From the NCBI GenBank assembly GCA_046263255.1, contig JBHELD010000033.1:62001-126000 (forward strand): DNA of 64,000 nt, in the 5' to 3' direction. This stretch comes from JALZEG01 sp046263255 (GTDB taxonomy: Bacteria; Actinomycetota; CADDZG01; WHSQ01). How positions within the stretch are numbered: position 1 is the first letter of the stretch; each line of letters starts with the position of its first letter. The position numbers and the translations under genes were made by a program. This document shows, one piece after another, positions 6,838-15,201 of this stretch. The notes under the pieces are model-generated. The model did no database searches. It worked only from the letters and a program-made list of their open reading frames with translations, and was not told where the DNA came from.

Positions 6838-8538
6838 ATGGAGGCGGCGCAGCGGACGTTCGCGGACCTGGGCCGGCCGCTCGCGGCCGTCACGTTCTGC
6901 ATCGTCGACCTCGAGACGACGGGCGCGTCACCGGCCTCGTGCGGGATCACCGAGATCGGCGCGCTGAAGGTCCGCTTGGGCGAGCGGCAGGGGACGTTCC
7001 AGACCCTGGTCCGGCCCGACGACCTGGTGCCTGCGTTCGTCCGGCTGCTGACGGGGATCACCGACGAGATGCTCGTGGACGCGCCGCGCATCGAGGCGGT
7101 GCTCCCGTCGTTCCTCGAGTTCGTGCGCGACTCGGTGCTCGTCGCGCACAACGCCCGCTTCGACGTCGGCTTCCTGAACGCGGCGCTGGCGCGGGAGGGA
7201 TACCCGCCGCTGAGCAACGACGTGGTCGACACCGCGACGCTCGCGCGCAAGATCCTCGCCGGCGAGGTGCGGAACAACAGGCTCGAGACGCTCGCGCGCC
7301 ACCTGCGCTGCGTGAACCACCCGTGCCACCGCGCGTTCGCCGACGTGCTCGCGACCAACGAGGTGCTGCACCACCTGATCGAACGGGCCGCGGGATACGG
7401 TGTGACGACGCTCGAGGACCTGCTCGCGATGTCGGCCAGCAGGATCGACGGGACGTTCGGGAAGATCAAGCTCGCGGAGGGGCTCCCGGCGGCGCCCGGC
7501 GTCTACAGGTTCCTCGGCGCGACCGGCCGGACGCTCTACGTCGGAAAGGCGACGGACCTTCGCTCCCGCGTGCGGTCCTACTTCTACGGTGACCCGCGCC
7601 GGAAGATCCGCGACCTCCTGCGCGAGACGCAGGACGTGGCGTTCGAGACGTTCCGGTCGACCCTGGAGGCGGAGGTCGCGGAGGCGCGCGCGATCGCGTC
7701 CGAGCGCCCGCCGTACAACCGGGCCGGGAAGTCGGGGCCGGCGTGGTATCTGAAGGTCTCGCCGCGACGGCCCCGCGTCGCCCCCGCCCGGTCGCCGTCG
7801 GAGGACGGAAGCGTCTACCTCGGCCCGCTGCCGTCGCTGAAGCTCGCGCGCACGCTGGTCGACACCGTTCGAGACGCCGCGGCCGTGCATCGCTGCCCGG
7901 CCCCCGAACGATGCCGGGGGTGCGCGTTCTCGGGACTCGGCGCGTGTGCCGGCCCGGACAGGGCGGCGCACGAGCGCGAGACACGCCGGGTGGTGGACGC
8001 GCTGACCCGCGACCCCGGCCTCCTCGCCGCGCCGCTCGCGCAGAAGATGCGCCGGCTCGCTCGCCAGGAGCGCTTCGAGGAGGCCGCGGAGCTTCGGGAC
8101 CGGGCGCGGACGCTCGTGCGGTGGATCGAACGCTCTATCGAGGCGCGGGCGCTGATCGACGCGGGCGAAGTGCTGCTGCGGGCGTCGGGGCGCGCTCTCC
8201 TGCTCGTGGCGGGGCAGCTGGCCTCGTCGTGCGACGCGGGGGACCGGACGGCGGACGAGCTGCTGGCGGAGCTGCGTCCGGCTGCCCGGTGGAATCCGGC
8301 GGGATCGTGGCTGACGTCCGAGACGCAGCGGGAGGTGAGGGCGGTGACCTCGTGGCTGGGCCGCCACGCGCCCGAGGTCGAGGTGCTGCACGTCGAGCGG
8401 GCGTGGGCGCTGCCGGCGCGGAGCGCGCCCACGGCGGATTTCGCGCCGCGCTCGAACCCCGAGCTCCCTCCGCCCCCGCCGCTCGGGCCGCGCGGGAGAC
8501 GGCGCGACGGCACAGCGCGCAGGGATGCGGGGACCTGA
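6838..8538 (+). CDS. DEDD exonuclease - UvrC-type (GIY-YIG) nuclease fusion
   Basis: 566 residues. Residues about 10-175 are a DnaQ-like 3'-5' exonuclease: VDLETTG (ExoI), HNARFDVGF (ExoII) and HRAFADV (ExoIII, His plus Asp). Residues about 205-290 are a GIY-YIG nuclease like UvrC/Cho (APGVYRFLG ... LYVGKATDLRSRV), then a four-Cys segment (HRCPAPERCRGCAFSGLGAC) and a UVR-like helix (RFEEAAELRDRARTL). This fusion is a known actinobacterial DNA-repair family; it probably cuts and trims damaged DNA. Start: an ATG at 6817 lies inside the LexA box and cannot be the start of a repressible gene; ATG 6838 is 7 nt after TACTCT and is preferred. The C-terminal 60 residues are low-complexity Pro/Arg. 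Confidence 0.88.
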   Translation: MEAAQRTFADLGRPLAAVTFCIVDLETTGASPASCGITEIGALKVRLGERQGTFQTLVRPDDLVPAFVRLLTGITDEMLVDAPRIEAVLPSFLEFVRDSVLVAHNARFDVGFLNAALAREGYPPLSNDVVDTATLARKILAGEVRNNRLETLARHLRCVNHPCHRAFADVLATNEVLHHLIERAAGYGVTTLEDLLAMSASRIDGTFGKIKLAEGLPAAPGVYRFLGATGRTLYVGKATDLRSRVRSYFYGDPRRKIRDLLRETQDVAFETFRSTLEAEVAEARAIASERPPYNRAGKSGPAWYLKVSPRRPRVAPARSPSEDGSVYLGPLPSLKLARTLVDTVRDAAAVHRCPAPERCRGCAFSGLGACAGPDRAAHERETRRVVDALTRDPGLLAAPLAQKMRRLARQERFEEAAELRDRARTLVRWIERSIEARALIDAGEVLLRASGRALLLVAGQLASSCDAGDRTADELLAELRPAARWNPAGSWLTSETQREVRAVTSWLGRHAPEVEVLHVERAWALPARSAPTADFAPRSNPELPPPPPLGPRGRRRDGTARRDAGT

Positions 8539-8539
8539 C

Positions 8540-8573
8540 GGGGGTGATGGTGCCGCGCGGAACCATCACCCCC
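8540..8573 (+). repeat. Dispersed palindrome, copy 1 (terminator-like hairpin)
   Basis: GGGGGTGATGGT (8540-8551), a 10-nt centre, then ACCATCACCCCC (8562-8573): perfect 12-bp arms. It begins 1 nt after the stop of the exonuclease-UvrC gene. A second copy with the same 10-nt centre length is at 46046-46079, also just after a stop codon. No T-run follows, so termination would be non-canonical. Confidence 0.7.
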
Positions 8574-8650
8574 ATCAAGATGTCGGCCCGCCCGCGCAAG
8601 GGGTGCATGCCGGGGGCGTCTGCGGCCGCCCTACCGAACGCGGGCGCGAA

Positions 8651-8676
8651 AACGCGGCCCCCGGGGGGGCCGCGTT
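8651..8676 (-). terminator. Rho-independent terminator of the exported 234-residue protein gene
   Basis: AACGCGGCCCCC (8651-8662) pairs with GGGGGCCGCGTT (8665-8676); read on the minus strand the stem is followed by TTTTCG. It lies 25 bp downstream of the stop at 8701. Confidence 0.7.
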
Positions 8677-8700
8677 CCCAGCCCTGAGAACGTCGTCGCT

Positions 8701-9405
8701 CTAACGGACTTTGTACGTCCCCGTCTGGGCCGCCGAGTCGATGATCGAGTGCGGCGTCAGCGAGCGCTCCGCGTACTGCGGGACCCAGCAGATCATGCAG
8801 CCCGTCGTCGCCCGGGTGCCGCCGCCGCCGACGATCGTGCTGCCCTTCTTCGCCCCGAGCGACTTCACCGGCACCGACCACGTCACCGTCGCCGTGGCAG
8901 GGTCGAACGTCGCCTCGATGTACTCCTTCACGCTGCACTGCGACCAGTTGATCCCGAGGCTTATGACGCCGCACTCCTCGAGCCGGGCGACCCCCTGGTA
9001 GACCTTGCCGATCCGCTCGGTGCCGGTAGGGGTCTGCGTCATCACGCTCGTGACGACGTCGGGCTCGCCGACGTCGAGGCTCTTCACCGTGAACTCGTAC
9101 TGCGTGCCGTCGACGGCAAAGCCCCAGATCAGGCGGAACGCCTCACCCGGCGTCCCCGTCGGCGCCATCCCGGCGTGCGTGACGACGAACGTCACGTCCT
9201 TGCCCCGCGCCACCTGCGAGACCTCGCCCTTGACGAGGTCGAACCCCGCCTCCGAGAACCCCGGGACGCCGGAGTCCTGATTGCCCGCGTCTCCCGCGGC
9301 GTCCTCGAAGAGGACGACCGGCTTCGCCGCCGGCTTCGCGCCGGCCGGGAGGGCCGCAGCCGCGACCAGCAGCCCCACCACCAAGGTTCCGAAGAGCTTC
9401 TTCAT
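8701..9405 (-). CDS. Exported protein of unknown function
   Basis: 234 residues with a clear Sec signal peptide (MKKLFGTLVVGLLVAAAALPAGA). The mature part opens with VVLFEDAAGDAG and contains a beta-rich body with SVPVKSLGAKKGSTIVG, like the jelly-roll or DOMON-like repeats of actinobacterial surface proteins, but no family is recognised with certainty. There are four Cys residues (two in GCMICW), which could form disulphides or bind metal. ATG 9405 is preceded by an AAGGGGGC Shine-Dalgarno. Single gene with its own terminator. Confidence 0.75.
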   Translation of the reverse strand: MKKLFGTLVVGLLVAAAALPAGAKPAAKPVVLFEDAAGDAGNQDSGVPGFSEAGFDLVKGEVSQVARGKDVTFVVTHAGMAPTGTPGEAFRLIWGFAVDGTQYEFTVKSLDVGEPDVVTSVMTQTPTGTERIGKVYQGVARLEECGVISLGINWSQCSVKEYIEATFDPATATVTWSVPVKSLGAKKGSTIVGGGGTRATTGCMICWVPQYAERSLTPHSIIDSAAQTGTYKVR

Positions 9406-9426
9406 CTGAGCCCCCTTCTCTGCTTA

Positions 9427-9473
9427 CTCCCGTGCGGGAGCCAGGTCTTCCCCGGGCCCTTCCGCGGGGGCCC
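9427..9473 (-). terminator. Two hairpins between the MFS gene and the exported-protein gene
   Basis: GGGCCC at 9454-9459 and 9468-9473 form a short GC hairpin that could end MFS transcription, and CTCCCG-TG-CGGGAG at 9427-9440 forms a second. Neither has a T-run; weak evidence for termination. Confidence 0.35.
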
Positions 9474-9530
9474 TGCTGAGAGATGGTTCGTTGGAGGAGA
9501 CCCCGATTCCTTCTCCCGCGGATGCCGCGC

Positions 9531-10802
9531 TCAGCCCCCTCCGGCGGAGGTCGCCGCCACGGCGAGCTCCGCGTCGTCCTGCGTCTTCCGGCCCGACGGG
9601 GCGAGCTGGGGCAGCCTGGCGAGACCGTAGAGGCAGGCGACGATCGTCGCTACGCCGCCGAAGGCGAGCGCGACCCGGGGGCTGAACTGCTCCGAGAGCC
9701 AGCCGACGATCGGCGCGCCGATCGGGGTCGAACCGAGGAACAGCACGAAGTAGATCGCCATCACGCGGCCCCTCATGCCGTCGGACGCCGTCAGCTGGAG
9801 CGTCCCGTTCATCGTCGCGAGGAACGCCATCGACGCGGCCCCCAGCGGGACCAGCAGGACGACCGCGAGCCAGAGCGGCGGCGCGCTCGCCGTCGCGACC
9901 GTGAAGGCGCCGAGCGCGAAGCCCGCGCCCAGCAGGAACCCCCTGTCGGAGCGGCCGATCGCAGCGTTGCCCATCGACCCGGCGAACATCCCTACTCCGA
10001 CCGCCGCACCGATGAGCCCGAGCGTCGCGGCGTCGCCGGAGAAGGTCTCCTTCGCGAGCACCGGCAGGAGGACGGCGAAGTTGTACTGGAGCGTCCCGAT
10101 CACCGCCATCATCGCCAGCAGCGTCCTCAGCACCGGGACCGAGCGGACGTATCGCAGCCCTGCGCGCACCTGTCCCTTCGCGCGCTCGACCGGCTCGCTC
10201 GGCCGCAGCTCGGCGCGGTTCATGAACGTCAGGGCAAGCGTCACCGGCACGAACGAAGCCGCGTTCAACAGAAAGCACGGCCCGATCCCGACCGTGGAGA
10301 TCATCACGCCGGCGACGGCCGGTCCGACGACGCGCGCGGTCGTGAACGTCGCGGTGTTGAGGCTCACCGCGTTCGCGAGACGCTCGCGGCCCACCATCTC
10401 CATCGTGAACGTCTGGCGCGCGGGGTTGTCCAGGGCCGTCACGATCCCGAGAAGGAGGGCGTCTACGATGACCATCCACAGCGTGACGACGCCGGCGACC
10501 GTCACCAGGCCGAGGACCAACGACAGCAAGGCCGCGCTCGCGTTGGTGAAGATCAACAGCCTTCGCTTGTCGATTCGGTCGGCGACGACGCCGGCCCACG
10601 CGCCGAGCAGCAGGATCGGCAGCCACTGGATCGCGGTGACGACGCCAAGGCCGAGACCGCTCTGGGTGAGCCGCAGGACGAGCCACCCCTGCGCGACCCA
10701 CTGGACCCACGTCCCGGTCCACGACACGACCTGGCCTGCGAAGAACATGCGGTAGTTGCGAACGCGCAGGGACGCGAAGGTACGCGAGAGGGTGCCGGCC
10801 AT
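9531..10802 (-). CDS. Major facilitator superfamily transporter (DHA3-like exporter)
   Basis: 423 residues, about 12 hydrophobic segments. N-terminus has the motif RNYRMFFAGQVVSWTGTWVQ and VADRIDKRRLLI (motif A, D-R-x-x-[KR]-R), typical of the MFS_3/enterobactin-exporter-like group that effluxes drugs or siderophores. The substrate cannot be told. ATG 10802 is chosen over TTG 10814 four codons earlier; neither has a clear Shine-Dalgarno. It follows trpD by 64 bp on the same strand and may be co-transcribed with M20 peptidase and trpD, though no functional link is obvious. Confidence 0.85.
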   Translation of the reverse strand: MAGTLSRTFASLRVRNYRMFFAGQVVSWTGTWVQWVAQGWLVLRLTQSGLGLGVVTAIQWLPILLLGAWAGVVADRIDKRRLLIFTNASAALLSLVLGLVTVAGVVTLWMVIVDALLLGIVTALDNPARQTFTMEMVGRERLANAVSLNTATFTTARVVGPAVAGVMISTVGIGPCFLLNAASFVPVTLALTFMNRAELRPSEPVERAKGQVRAGLRYVRSVPVLRTLLAMMAVIGTLQYNFAVLLPVLAKETFSGDAATLGLIGAAVGVGMFAGSMGNAAIGRSDRGFLLGAGFALGAFTVATASAPPLWLAVVLLVPLGAASMAFLATMNGTLQLTASDGMRGRVMAIYFVLFLGSTPIGAPIVGWLSEQFSPRVALAFGGVATIVACLYGLARLPQLAPSGRKTQDDAELAVAATSAGGG

Positions 10803-10866
10803 GCCGCGGTTCAACGCGCGGCGGCGGCTCTGCCTTCCGCCTCGATCGACGGCGCGACCACGAGGC

Positions 10867-11919
10867 TCAGCCCGTCGACACCTCGACCAGAAGGTCCAGC
10901 CGCCGCGCCGCCTCCCCCGAGTCCACCGCCTCCGTCGCCAGCTCCAGGCCGCGCGCCATCTCCTGCGCGCGACCTGCGGCGACCAGCCCCGCCGCCGCGT
11001 TCAGCAGGACGATGTCACGCCGCGGCCCCCGCTCCCCCGCGAGCACCGCGCGGATCGTCGCCGCGTTCTCGCCGGCGGCCCCGCCCGCGACCGCCTCCAG
11101 CGGCGCCACCGGCAGGCCCAGATCGGCGGGGTCGATCGTCCAGCGCCGGACCTCGCCGTCGACCAGCTCGTACACCTGGGACGGACCCGAGGTCGCGAGC
11201 TCGTCCAGACCGCGGTCCCCGTGGAACGCCAGGACGTGCTTGCTTCCCAGGCGCCCGAGCGTCTGGACCATCGTCTCGACCATCCGCGGGTCCGAGACGC
11301 CGAGGGCCTGACGCGTGGCACCGGCCGGGTTCGTGAGGGGGCCGAGGAAGTTGAAGATCGTCGGGACCCCGAGCTCGCGCCGCGGCGCTCCGGCGTGGCG
11401 CATCGCGGGGTGGAACACGGGCGCGAAGCAGAAGCCGATCCCGGCACGGTCGATGCACTCCTCCACGCCCTCGGGCGGCAGGTCGATCCGCACACCCAGC
11501 GCCTCGAGCACGTCGGCCGACCCGCACCGGGAAGATGCGGCGCGGTTGCCGTGCTTCGCCACCTTCACGCCCGCTCCGGCGCACACGAGCGCGGCCGCCG
11601 TCGAGACGTTGAACGTGCCGGTGCGGTCGCCGCCCGTCCCGCACGTGTCGAGCACGTCCTCTCCCACCGAGACCTTCTGCGCGTGGCGGCGCATCGTCCG
11701 GACCAGACCCGCGACCTCGTCGATCGTCTCGCCCTTGGCGCGCAACGCGACGACGAAGCCTCCGATCTGAGCGGGGGTGGCGGCCCCCTCCATGATCTCC
11801 TCCATGCACGCGCCGGTCTCGTCCTCCGTCAGCGACCTGCCCGCGAGGAGGCGCGACAGGACGTGCGGCCACGAGAAGGGGATCTCCTTTCCGCCCTCGC
11901 CGGAGCCGTAGCCGTTCAC
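10867..11919 (-). CDS. trpD: Anthranilate phosphoribosyltransferase
   Basis: 350 residues, the usual TrpD length. It transfers phosphoribose from PRPP to anthranilate in tryptophan synthesis. Signature motifs are visible: DTCGTGGDRTGTFNVSTAAA (PRPP and phosphate-binding Gly loop), KHGNRAASSRCGSADVLEALG, and NFLGPLTNPAGATRQ. GTG start at 11919 overlaps the TGA of the upstream M20 peptidase gene (GTGA), which fixes the start and implies coupled translation. The rest of the trp pathway is not nearby; a detached trpD is common in actinobacteria. Confidence 0.95.
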   Translation of the reverse strand: MNGYGSGEGGKEIPFSWPHVLSRLLAGRSLTEDETGACMEEIMEGAATPAQIGGFVVALRAKGETIDEVAGLVRTMRRHAQKVSVGEDVLDTCGTGGDRTGTFNVSTAAALVCAGAGVKVAKHGNRAASSRCGSADVLEALGVRIDLPPEGVEECIDRAGIGFCFAPVFHPAMRHAGAPRRELGVPTIFNFLGPLTNPAGATRQALGVSDPRMVETMVQTLGRLGSKHVLAFHGDRGLDELATSGPSQVYELVDGEVRRWTIDPADLGLPVAPLEAVAGGAAGENAATIRAVLAGERGPRRDIVLLNAAAGLVAAGRAQEMARGLELATEAVDSGEAARRLDLLVEVSTG

Positions 11920-13094
11920 GCGCCCGCGCCCAGCAGGTCGGCGAACGCGCGGGCGTACGCGAGCGCGCCGCGCTCCAGCTCGGCGAGGTCGATCGACTCG
12001 CGTGCGGTATGGGCAAGGGTGATGTCGCCGGGCCCCCACACGATCACGTCGCAGCCGGTCTCGAAGAGGAAACGCGCGTCGGACGCGCCGCGGAAGCCGA
12101 TCACGTCCACCGCCGCTCCGATCACCGATCGCGCCGCGCCGACCGCCGCCGTGACGACGCGCGCGTCCGCCGCGATCTCGAACGGCTCGGCGAAGAAAGC
12201 GAGCTCGAGTCCCGCCTCGATGTCGGGGAAAGTCTTGCGCGCGCGCTCGATCGCCTCCTCGATCCCCGCGACGACCGACTCCTTCGTCTCGCCCGGGATC
12301 GTCCGGCGGTCGACCTCGATCATGCACCCGGCGGGGATGATGTTGACCTTCTCGCCGCCGCGTATCGTCCCGACGCTGATCGTGGGGCCGCCGAGGAGCG
12401 GGTGCGAGGCGTCCGGGAGCGTCTCCTCGAGGCGCAGCACGATCTCGGACATGTGCTTGATCGCGCTGATCCCGCGCTCCGGCGCCGAGCCGTGCCCCGC
12501 GAGGCCCTTCGTCGTTAGGCGGAACCAGCACGCGCCGCGCTGCGCGCGGATGACTCGCAAAGACGTGGGCTCGCCGACGATCGCCACGTTGGGAGCGAGG
12601 ACCTTCTGCGCGACGAGGTAGCCGGCGCCCTTGAAGCCCATCGTCTCCTCGTCGGCGACGAGCGCGAGCTCGAGCGTGCCCTGGGGCCGCCATCCCGCGT
12701 CCTTCAGGAGCGCGACCGCCTCGAGGGCCGCGGCGCAGGGGCCCTTGGCGTCGGACGATCCCCGCCCGTGCATGCGGCCGTCCGCGATCGCTCCCGAATA
12801 GGGATCACGGCCCCACAGGCCCGGGTCCCCGGCCGGGACGACGTCGATGTGCGAGCAGTAGCAGAGCGTGGGGCCGGGCGAGCCGCGCCAGCGCGCGATC
12901 ACGCTCGGACGCCCCGGCTCGATCTCGTGGTGCTCGACCTCGAGCCCGAGGTCCTTGCACATCGCGGACGCCACCGACGCGGCCGCGGCCTCCTCGCCGG
13001 GAGGGTTCTCCGACGGCGTCCGCACGAGCTCGCCGAGCCGGCCGACCAACCGCTCACGGTCGAGAGAGGTCGCGAAATCCGCGCTCACGCGCAT
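11916..13094 (-). CDS. M20 family peptidase / deacylase (ArgE-DapE-like)
   Basis: 392 residues. Cytoplasmic di-zinc hydrolase: CYCSHIDVVPAGD gives the first His-x-Asp zinc ligand pair, GRGSSDAKGPCAAALEA the bridging Asp, VADEETMGFKGAGYLV the catalytic Glu pair, and VGEPTS a further ligand motif. The dimerisation domain lies around residues 180-295. Substrate among ArgE/DapE/CPG2-type N-acyl amino acids cannot be set. ATG 13094 has AGGA 5 nt upstream and is preferred to GTG 13109, five codons earlier. It is divergent from the 72-residue membrane protein with only 23 bp between starts. Confidence 0.88.
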   Translation of the reverse strand: MRVSADFATSLDRERLVGRLGELVRTPSENPPGEEAAAASVASAMCKDLGLEVEHHEIEPGRPSVIARWRGSPGPTLCYCSHIDVVPAGDPGLWGRDPYSGAIADGRMHGRGSSDAKGPCAAALEAVALLKDAGWRPQGTLELALVADEETMGFKGAGYLVAQKVLAPNVAIVGEPTSLRVIRAQRGACWFRLTTKGLAGHGSAPERGISAIKHMSEIVLRLEETLPDASHPLLGGPTISVGTIRGGEKVNIIPAGCMIEVDRRTIPGETKESVVAGIEEAIERARKTFPDIEAGLELAFFAEPFEIAADARVVTAAVGAARSVIGAAVDVIGFRGASDARFLFETGCDVIVWGPGDITLAHTARESIDLAELERGALAYARAFADLLGAGA

Positions 13095-13104
13095 CGATTC
13101 CTGC

Positions 13105-13110
13105 CACACT
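13105..13110 (+). promoter_or_regulatory. Putative -10 element of a leaderless promoter
   Basis: CACACT lies 7 nt before the ATG at 13118, keeping the A2 and T6 of a TANNNT box. It overlaps the 5' end of the divergent M20 peptidase gene's leader. Confidence 0.35.
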
Positions 13111-13117
13111 GTGGGCG

Positions 13118-13336
13118 ATGAACAGCTACCAGGTCTTCCTCGGCGCGGTCCTCGTGACGTGGCCGTTGATCATCTTCGGCCTGCTCTTCTTCATGAGCAG
13201 GATGGAGGCCTACGTGAACCGGGTCGACGCCGAGACGCCGGAGGAGGCCGGGCTCGAGCCGGTCGAAGGGCGCGCGCCGGAGCGGGAGGTGCAGATCCGC
13301 TTCGGCGACCGGATCGTCGGAGAGTCCACGAAGTAG
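13118..13336 (+). CDS. Small single-pass membrane protein, hypothetical
   Basis: 72 residues: one hydrophobic segment at about 5-26 (FLGAVLVTWPLIIFGLLFF) and a charged cytoplasmic or exposed tail rich in Glu and Arg. No domain recognised. It is divergent from the M20 peptidase gene and convergent with ridA, with a clean ATG 7 nt after a -10-like hexamer, so probably a genuine leaderless gene. Confidence 0.65.
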   Translation: MNSYQVFLGAVLVTWPLIIFGLLFFMSRMEAYVNRVDAETPEEAGLEPVEGRAPEREVQIRFGDRIVGESTK

Positions 13337-13365
13337 CGGCATCGCGGGATCGTATGCCCGTGACC

Positions 13366-13746
13366 TCACAGGTGCGCGATGCACTCGATCTCGACCTCGG
13401 CCCCCCGGGGCAGGGCCGCGACCGCGAACGTCGCCCGCGCCGGCGGCTCGTCCCCGAAGAACTCGCCGTAGGCGTCGTTGAACTCGGCGAAGTCGCCCAT
13501 GTCGACGAGGAACGCCGTCACCTTGACCGCGTTCGCGAGGCTCGATCCCGCGCCCTCGAGGATCGCCGCGAGGTTCTCCATGCAACGCCGCGTCTGGTCC
13601 GCGACGGTGCCGACGACGAGCTCTCCGCTCTCGGGGTCGAGAGGGATCTGCCCGGAGCAGAAGACGAGCCCGTTCGAGACGATCGCCTGCGAGTAGGGCC
13701 CCACCGCGGCGGGCGCGCTCGCGGTCGACACGATTTGCTTGCTCAT
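13366..13746 (-). CDS. RidA family (YjgF/YER057c) enamine/imine deaminase
   Basis: 126 residues, standard RidA length. It hydrolyses reactive 2-aminoacrylate-type enamines. AVGPYSQAI near residue 15, CSGQIPLDPESGEL near 30, and the C-terminal RATFAVAALPRGAEVEIECIA, which carries the conserved Arg and the trimer active-site signature. Start at ATG 13746 with GGAGG Shine-Dalgarno about 8 nt upstream; an in-frame upstream start would add an implausible tail. Confidence 0.92.
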   Translation of the reverse strand: MSKQIVSTASAPAAVGPYSQAIVSNGLVFCSGQIPLDPESGELVVGTVADQTRRCMENLAAILEGAGSSLANAVKVTAFLVDMGDFAEFNDAYGEFFGDEPPARATFAVAALPRGAEVEIECIAHL

Positions 13747-13822
13747 GCAGCCGCCTCCTGTTGTGCCGTGGCCTGGGAGCCCCAACCCTTTCACGCCGGA
13801 GCGCGCCGGGCCGACGGGCGTC

Positions 13823-15043
13823 CTATCGCGCGGCCCAGTCGTACTGCGTGGGCGCGCCGACCCTGTAGACGGTCGGCTGCGGCGCGCCGTCCGGCGGGAT
13901 GTACCAGAGGCGGCCGCGCCCGGCGGCGCCGAACTTGACGAACAGCACGCCCTGCGACGTCCACGTCGGGTTCGCCGTCCGGCCCTTGATGAGCTCGCGC
14001 ACGAACCTCCCGTCGGACTGCAGGAGCACGAGCGGCCCCTTGTCGCCGGACCGCGTCAGCGCCGAAGCGACGACGAACGCGCCGTCGGGCGAGCACGAGG
14101 CCGCGGAGAACCCGGCGTAGGCAGCGGGCGTGCCCGGCAGCACCCGCCGCTTGACCCTTCCATTCCGCGACACGAGCTCCGCGAGCGGCGCGTCGCGCTC
14201 GCTTGCCGGCGCGGTCAGCAACGTCCGGTCCTCGCATTGCGCAGGCGTCGCGCTCGCGAACGCGCCCTTGACCACGCGCGGCTGCATCCCCCGGCCGTAC
14301 CGGAGCTTTCCGGATCCTGGCGACTTCGAGTAGAGGACGACGCGGCTCGAGTACCAGCCGACGAGCGAAGCCGGGCCGTCGGTCAGCCGCATCGCCTTGC
14401 CGGTGCGGAGCTTCGCGATCCACAGCGCGGAGTCTTGCGTCACGAAGGCGACGCGGCGCCCGTTGGGCGACAGCGCGAAGTCGGCGACGGGAGCGTCGAC
14501 GAGCTGGATCCCCCGCTTGTTCGAGTCGGGAACGCTGTAGGTGAGGTTCCCGGCCTCCGTCACGGCGAGGGCGCAATCGGCCACCGGCGACCACTGCCAG
14601 CGCACCGGCCGGAAGAACAGCGTCCCCACCGGGGCCCCGGTCGTGTCGAAAACCGCTCCCCCGCGTTCGGCGAGGTACTTCGCCGAGGGGCTCCATGCCG
14701 CGTCGCCCTCGACGGCGGCGGTCGTCTCGATGCCCCCGTCCGGAAGCCCGATGGCCACGCGGGAGCCGCGCCGCGCGGCGACGAGGCCGGTCGAAGGCGG
14801 TTCTTTCCGCCGCATGCACCGCTTCGGGTACCGGGCGGTCAGCTCGAGCCGCCCCTCTTCGAGCTCGGTGTCTTCCCCGTCGTCGCCCGGCGGCGTATCC
14901 GCAGGCTCGGAAGGCTCGGCGGCCATGCCGGTCTTGCGCTGGGGCGGCACCGGCTCGTCGTCCGCGCTGAGCACCGGCTGCACCAGCACGGTCCCGAGCG
15001 CGGTGAGGAAGATCAGCGCCGCAATCGTCTTCACGGCCTTCAC
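13823..15043 (-). CDS. Exported TolB/WD40-like beta-propeller protein
   Basis: 406 residues. Signal peptide-like N-terminus (VKAVKTIAALIFLTALGTVLVQPVLSA), then an acidic linker rich in Asp, Glu and Pro (about 28-65), then repeated blades with motifs AAWSPSAKYL, FALSPNGRRVAFVTQD, ASCSPDGAFVVAS and NPTWTSQGVLF, as in TolB-type propellers. Function is unknown; probably a cell-surface or periplasm-like binding protein. GTG 15043 lies 8 nt after GGAGGGGG. It is immediately downstream of rnpB on the same strand. Confidence 0.75.
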   Translation of the reverse strand: MKAVKTIAALIFLTALGTVLVQPVLSADDEPVPPQRKTGMAAEPSEPADTPPGDDGEDTELEEGRLELTARYPKRCMRRKEPPSTGLVAARRGSRVAIGLPDGGIETTAAVEGDAAWSPSAKYLAERGGAVFDTTGAPVGTLFFRPVRWQWSPVADCALAVTEAGNLTYSVPDSNKRGIQLVDAPVADFALSPNGRRVAFVTQDSALWIAKLRTGKAMRLTDGPASLVGWYSSRVVLYSKSPGSGKLRYGRGMQPRVVKGAFASATPAQCEDRTLLTAPASERDAPLAELVSRNGRVKRRVLPGTPAAYAGFSAASCSPDGAFVVASALTRSGDKGPLVLLQSDGRFVRELIKGRTANPTWTSQGVLFVKFGAAGRGRLWYIPPDGAPQPTVYRVGAPTQYDWAAR

Positions 15044-15122
15044 GCCCTCAACCCCCTCCGTCTTGCCGCCCGCGCTCTCGGCAGACGCTAGCGCGACTCG
15101 GCCCGTGCCGGAAGGGGTTCGG

Positions 15123-15162
15123 CCGGCGCGGCACGGTCCATACCGGCGCGGCACGGTCCATA
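15123..15162. repeat. Tandem 20-bp direct repeat downstream of rnpB
   Basis: CCGGCGCGGCACGGTCCATA is present twice in perfect tandem, at 15123-15142 and 15143-15162, between the rnpB terminator and the TolB-like gene start (minus strand). It may be an operator for the latter. Confidence 0.55.
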
Positions 15163-15168
15163 TTAGGA

Positions 15169-15199
15169 GAGGCCCCCGCCGGATACCGGCGGAGGCCTC
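15169..15199 (-). terminator. Terminator of rnpB
   Basis: GAGGCCCCCGCCGG (15169-15182) and CCGGCGGAGGCCTC (15186-15199) form a 14-bp stem with one mismatch and a 3-nt loop, directly after the 3' end of the RNase P RNA on the minus strand. Confidence 0.65.
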
Positions 15200-15201
15200 G
15201 C

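Noticed and set aside
13118..13336. Toxin-antitoxin or phage holin for the 72-residue membrane protein
   Set aside because: No partner gene, and size plus one membrane segment is not specific.
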